A stretch of 20,625 bases of DNA. Source: Priapulus caudatus. Its lineage: Eukaryota > Priapulida > Priapulimorpha > Priapulimorphida > Priapulidae. Positions 17,372-20,625 of the stretch are shown here, piece by piece (the stretch's first letter is position 1; every line of letters starts with the position of its first letter). The DNA lies in the NCBI RefSeq assembly GCF_000485595.1, contig NW_014577111.1, positions 138,173-158,797 of the forward strand. The letters are read 5' to 3'. The position numbers and the translations under genes were made by a program. Under the pieces are notes generated by a model, which ran no database searches, was not told where the DNA came from, and saw nothing but the letters and a program-made list of their open reading frames with translations.

Positions 17372-17421
17372 CAGGGGTTAACATTAACAAATTTGACATA
17401 TTTGTCATTATTAACCCCCTG
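17372..17421. mobile_element. palindromic insertion 7 in (AT)n (50 bp)
   Basis: CAGGGGTTAA at the left and TTAACCCCCTG at the right are inverted with a one-base length difference. The inner ACAAAT...ATTTGT also pairs. It splits an (AT)n tract, so ATATAT on both sides is consistent with a duplication whose length cannot be measured. It shares CA...TG ends with the CARRAGT family but not the arm, so it may be a different family. Confidence 0.55.
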
Positions 17422-17914
17422 ATATATATATATATAGGAATGATTAATAGCATGGAATATCAAAGAATATATAGAAAGAGATAGATATATAGCGCTGACA
17501 TCAGAGTATATCAGAGAATGTGTTGATACGGAAGTACGCTAGCAGGTGTAAGATAGTGAGCAGTACATCGTCGATATGCCGTGGCTTTGCCTCCCCCGCC
17601 ACACGTAGACACGCAGAGAGAGAGAGAGAGACGTGCAAAGACTCGTTAGCACAATAATAGCAGAGTTGTGAATTAGTCCTATTCCTAAATCTTTAGGATC
17701 TGCTAATGAGATGGTGAACGTTCTCATAGCAGCGTCGCTGGTGAGCGTACGCCAGCGCCATCTACCGTCAATGCACTAAGCCGTCTGTTTCGTGTAATTT
17801 GAGCCGAGTATCGGGTTGGGTTTGAAATCTGTTGGCATAATTCTCGGTAACGAATGTATGAGTCTAAAAGCGGAATATCGGTTCGCGGATAATAAGCCCG
17901 TGGTAAATAGGTCG
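17422..17914. other. no gene seen; short (GA)n and CTCF-like site
   Basis: (GA)n at 17616-17631. AGCGCCATCTACCGT at 17754-17768 resembles the CTCF core. No coding signal supported. Confidence 0.4.
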
Positions 17915-17921
17915 CTATTAT

Positions 17922-17946
17922 CAGAAGTAGCTATTATCTACTTCTG
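17922..17946. mobile_element. minimal micro-palindrome insertion 8 (25 bp, 7-bp TSD)
   Basis: CAGAAGTAG, then CTATTAT, then CTACTTCTG: nine-base perfect arms with a 7-base loop. Exact direct repeats CTATTAT lie at 17915-17921 and 17947-17953. Relative to the copy at 8811 it looks as if ATAATAG has been lost from the left arm only, leaving the right arm (CTATTATCTACTTCTG) whole. The loop therefore equals the target duplication. It is the smallest copy in the window. Confidence 0.85.
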
Positions 17947-17953
17947 CTATTAT

Positions 17954-18239
17954 GAAACCGGGTTATGACCACGACGGGAAAATCACGACGACGACGCATG
18001 CGTAGACGCATGGAATTCTAGGTCTTGGATAGAAATTTGCCCTTGCTTCATCATAGGTCGCACAAGCCACTCGATATTCTGCATGGTGGCATGCTCGCAG
18101 AGGCACGAAAAACAATGCGTCTTACATTCCAACGAGAGCTTAGATTCATTATCATTCCTTACGTGAATAGATCCACTACCTTCCCCATGGCAGGGCCGTA
18201 GTTACTTTGAATGTACTATGTACGTTAGCGAACTGAAAC
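17954..18239. other. no gene seen
   Basis: Unique-looking sequence with ACGACGACGACGCATGCGTAGACGCATG near 17987, a short CpG-rich palindromic patch. Confidence 0.4.
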
Positions 18240-18332
18240 TAGAGAGAGAGAGGAGGAAGGGGAGAGTGAGCGAGAGAGAGAGAGAGAAAAAAGAAAGAGA
18301 AAGAGAGAAAGTGTGAAAGAGAAAGAGAGAAA

Positions 18333-18363
<31 letters not shown>

Positions 18364-18470
18364 CAAGAGAGAGTGAGAGGGAGAAAAAGAGAGAGAGAAA
18401 GAGAAAAAGAGAGAGAGAGAGAAAGAGAGTGAGAGAGCGCGCGAGAGAGAGGGATAGAGAGCGAGGGAGC
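18240..18470. repeat. (GA)n microsatellite, interrupted
   Basis: GA/GAAA/GAGT purine tract with scattered interruptions. Serine/leucine minus-strand frames are its translation. Confidence 0.95.
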
Positions 18471-18685
18471 TAAGCGCACATCTGTGCTGTGCAGTCTTGT
18501 GGGACGTTTATCAGGGGTGCAACCCGTGGTTCGTGTTGCTACATACAGACGGGAGCATGGAGCAGAGCATACTGAATATTTGCAGCCCTACCACGCAGCC
18601 ATTAGCTCAATGAGCGCAATGACCGCAAATCTTGCCTCGATGCATGCGTCGCAAATATGCACGCACGAGACGAGAATGCAAAAGG

Positions 18686-18687
<2 letters not shown>

Positions 18688-18774
<87 letters not shown>

Positions 18775-19248
18775 ATATGCTCTCCCTCTTCTTTCCCTCT
18801 TACGCTCTCTCCCCGCTCTCTCTTTCTCTCGAACCCTCGTTCTACGCAGTTCCCCTCTCTTTACCGCGCTCTTTTCCTCGCTCACATGCGTGCTCTCTCT
18901 CAGCTCCTCTCTCTCGCTGTACCTCTCTCCTTGCCGAGCCTTCTCCCCTTCTCTCGCTCTCGCGCGCTGTCTCTCCCCTCCCCCTCTCGTTCTCGTGTTC
19001 TCTCTCTCCCTCCCCTCTCGCGCTCTCATCCATCCTACCCTAACCCTCTCGCACTCCTTCCCTCCCTCACTTCCCTCCCTCACTTCCCTCTGCTAGCGCT
19101 GCATCTCTCTCCCTCCGTTCCCTCCTCTAACTCTCTCTCTCTCCCGCCCTCCTTCACTTTCTCGTGCACTCTCTCTTCCCCCCTCCCGCGCTCTCTCTCA
19201 ATCCTTCCCTTCCCTCTCGTGCGCGCTCTCTCTCCTCTCTCCCATACA
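18688..19248. repeat. (CT)n microsatellite and long CT-rich tract
   Basis: A pure (CT)n of about 80 bp (18690-18770) grades into a 470-bp pyrimidine-rich tract with CTCTCGCGCTCTC and CTTCCCTCCCTCA repeats. The 263-residue plus-strand frame starting at 18484 is carried open by this tract and is not regarded as a gene. Confidence 0.93.
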
Positions 19249-19789
19249 GCGTGTAGCGCAGTTAGACTATACTAAGATATGTAAGCGAAAGATATGTGAT
19301 CTGCACCGCGTAGCACGTTTCACTCTCAATGCATCCTCTGCATTCACTCGACACCAGAGGGTGCAACTAAAATATTCTCTCTGAGAACAGGAGCGAGACG
19401 CGCATCAGTATATGACAAACAAGCACGCACGCCGATAGGCATATACCGCGATGCGACCCCCTATCCTGCGAAACACCACCATCACGTGTCGTTACGTAAC
19501 CATCGATATATGTCACAGCCCACAGGTCTATGGATTTTACTCGTGACTTATGGAGATTAACTCGGAACCTGTTAGAGGCGTGAATTAATACGCTAAACAC
19601 GCGTGTTGGTCGGCGTGGAATGCGTCTATGCGAGATTGTCGGTATGTTGCAACGTCGTCAGCTATTAAAAATTTGTGCTGCGTGATGAGTGAACTCTGGC
19701 TAACATCTCTCGAACATCCGCTGCCGAATGCTCAGTCACGTAACGTCGTCCATGTAGGACGTATTTCGAGCAATAAAGATGTTTCCTAT
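19249..19789. other. no gene seen
   Basis: Mixed sequence without supported exons, repeats or palindromic insertions. Open frames are short and lack splice support. Confidence 0.4.
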
Positions 19790-20155
19790 TGTCTGTATCC
19801 TGTTGCTTGTGTCTTGTTGCTCGTGTGTCGTGTTGCTTGTGTCTTGTTGCTCGTGTGTCGTGTTGCTTGTGTCTTGTTGCTCGTGTGTCGTGTTGCTTGT
19901 GTCGTGTTGCGTGTATCTTGTTGCTTGTATCTTGTTGCTTGTGTCTTGTTGCTTGTGTCTTGTTGCTTAATTGTGTCTTGTTGCTTGTGTCTTGTTGCTT
20001 AATTGTGTCTTGTTGTCTTATCTTGTTGCCTGTGTCTTGTTGCCTGTGTCGTGTTGCTCGTGTGTCTTGTTGCTTGTGTCTTGTGGCCTGTATCTTGTTG
20101 TCTGTATCTTGATGTCTGTATCTTGTTGGATTGTTGCCTGTATCTTGTTGCAGCA
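19790..20155. repeat. 14/30-bp minisatellite (CTTGTTGCTTGTGT)
   Basis: Three exact copies of a 30-bp unit, beginning TGTTGCTTGTGTCTTGTTGC and ending TCGTGTGTCG (19801-19890), are followed by variable 14-16-bp units to 20155. The 30-bp unit keeps all frames open on both strands, giving repeats such as RATRHKQHDT on the minus strand. The open frames are treated as repeat translation. Confidence 0.92.
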
Positions 20156-20446
20156 ATTAAACCGTGACACGCGACATATAACAGTAATAGTCAATGAAAT
20201 TGGCAGATATTTTTCGCAATTTCAAATGCAAACACTTCCATATTTGAAATCACTTTCAAGGTTACAGATTACAATAAGCAGTTTGGCTTTGTCCACTGCA
20301 CATGTACAGGACACACTCGATCAATGGGGTTAGCCGCTAGCTTTTCCGCCAGGTGGCGCAGCGGGAGTTAGAGGTGTTACAACGATTGCGCAACGAACGA
20401 GTCAGTTGTAAAGATACAGGAATCATAGCGATATAACCAAATTAAA
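20156..20446. promoter_or_regulatory. possible promoter region with CTCF-like site
   Basis: CCGCCAGGTGGCGCA at 20346-20360 matches the CTCF core at 13 of 15 positions and lies 87 bp before the ATG of the THAP-like frame. No TATA box or other clear element was found. Position 20156-20335 stays open in one plus frame continuing from the minisatellite, judged chance. Confidence 0.35.
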
Positions 20447-20617
20447 ATGCCTTCGTACTGTTGTGTTCCTGGTTGTAAGTCGGCTAAAGCTGGTCATAAG
20501 TTTCCAGCGAACCCGAATCTGAACCATGCCTGCAACTACAAATGGAGGGGTTGCTGTGGAGAAAGTGAGAAAACCAACAAAAAAATGTGGCCGGAAAGCG
20601 ATGAGGGCCAATATTAA
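20447..20617 (+). CDS. THAP-type zinc finger N-terminus, truncated or decayed
   Basis: The ATG at 20447 opens 56 codons starting MPSYCCVPGCKSAKAGHKFP, then NPNL, to a TAA at 20615-20617. The MPxxC...C spacing at the extreme N-terminus, followed by a basic stretch and an HKFP-type (H/x-F-P) core, is the signature of the first half of a C2CH THAP domain, a DNA-binding finger found in THAP proteins and P-element-like transposases. The second C-x2-H pair and the AVPTF box are absent before the stop. No convincing donor was found. Another frame from the ATG at 20526 stays open to the window edge. So this may be the start of a gene with an intron, or a frameshifted relic. Confidence 0.45.
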   Translation: MPSYCCVPGCKSAKAGHKFPANPNLNHACNYKWRGCCGESEKTNKKMWPESDEGQY

Positions 20618-20625
20618 AGAAGATG

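Noticed and set aside
18484-19275. 263-residue plus-strand open frame
   Set aside because: Most of it is a (CT)n and pyrimidine-rich tract read as serine, leucine and proline.
19665-20156. 163-residue minus-strand frame with RATRHKQHDT repeats
   Set aside because: A 30-bp minisatellite unit keeps every frame open; no sign of selection on protein.

Overview
This window looks like intergenic or intronic DNA from a bilaterian invertebrate, probably a marine one. The pointers are TTAGGG-type telomeric blocks, an LTR retrotransposon, several families of DNA-transposon-like inverted repeats, very abundant GA/CT, GATA and CTG/TTG microsatellites, candidate polyadenylation signals and splice sites, and CTCF-, CRE-, NRF1- and RFX-like motifs. 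No bacterial operon, rRNA, convincing tRNA or CRISPR array is visible. The species cannot be named from the sequence alone, and no complete protein-coding gene is present. Most of the longer open frames are simple repeats read through.

The standout feature is a set of tiny palindromic insertions of 25-81 bp. Six fall at 370-408, 1046-1087, 6128-6173, 8001-8072, 8811-8891 and 13321-13357, and a minimal copy sits at 17922-17946. All seven begin CA and end TG, share a CARRAGTN outer arm (most continue with ATAATA), and are flanked by a perfect, site-specific 7-bp direct repeat rich in A/T. An eighth hairpin at 17372-17421 has different ends and sits in an (AT)n tract. One copy interrupts a 39-bp minisatellite, so the pre-insertion site can be read directly from neighbouring units. 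This is the best candidate for an undescribed system.

Other mobile DNA includes: a 512-bp hAT-like MITE at 2885-3396; two inverted-repeat elements that each enclose a telomeric block (5131-5421 and 9694-9930); a 663-bp element with about 125-bp inverted arms (7200-7862); and a 2.45-kb non-autonomous LTR retrotransposon on the minus strand (10060-12512) with recognisable primer-binding and polypurine sites but mosaic LTRs.

Possible genic remnants are all on the plus strand: exon-like islands at 1434-1705, 4001-4169 and 15027-side/15117-15174; two terminal-exon candidates, each followed by AATAAA (16295-16543 and 17020-17254); and the start of a THAP-type zinc-finger reading frame at the right edge (20447-20617). 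A compact promoter-like cluster (two CCAAT boxes, a perfect CRE and a TATA-like box) lies at 4519-4610. A CpG-rich stretch with an RFX-like X-box covers about 8930-9640. These genic calls are modest and rest on open frames, splice consensus and composition only.
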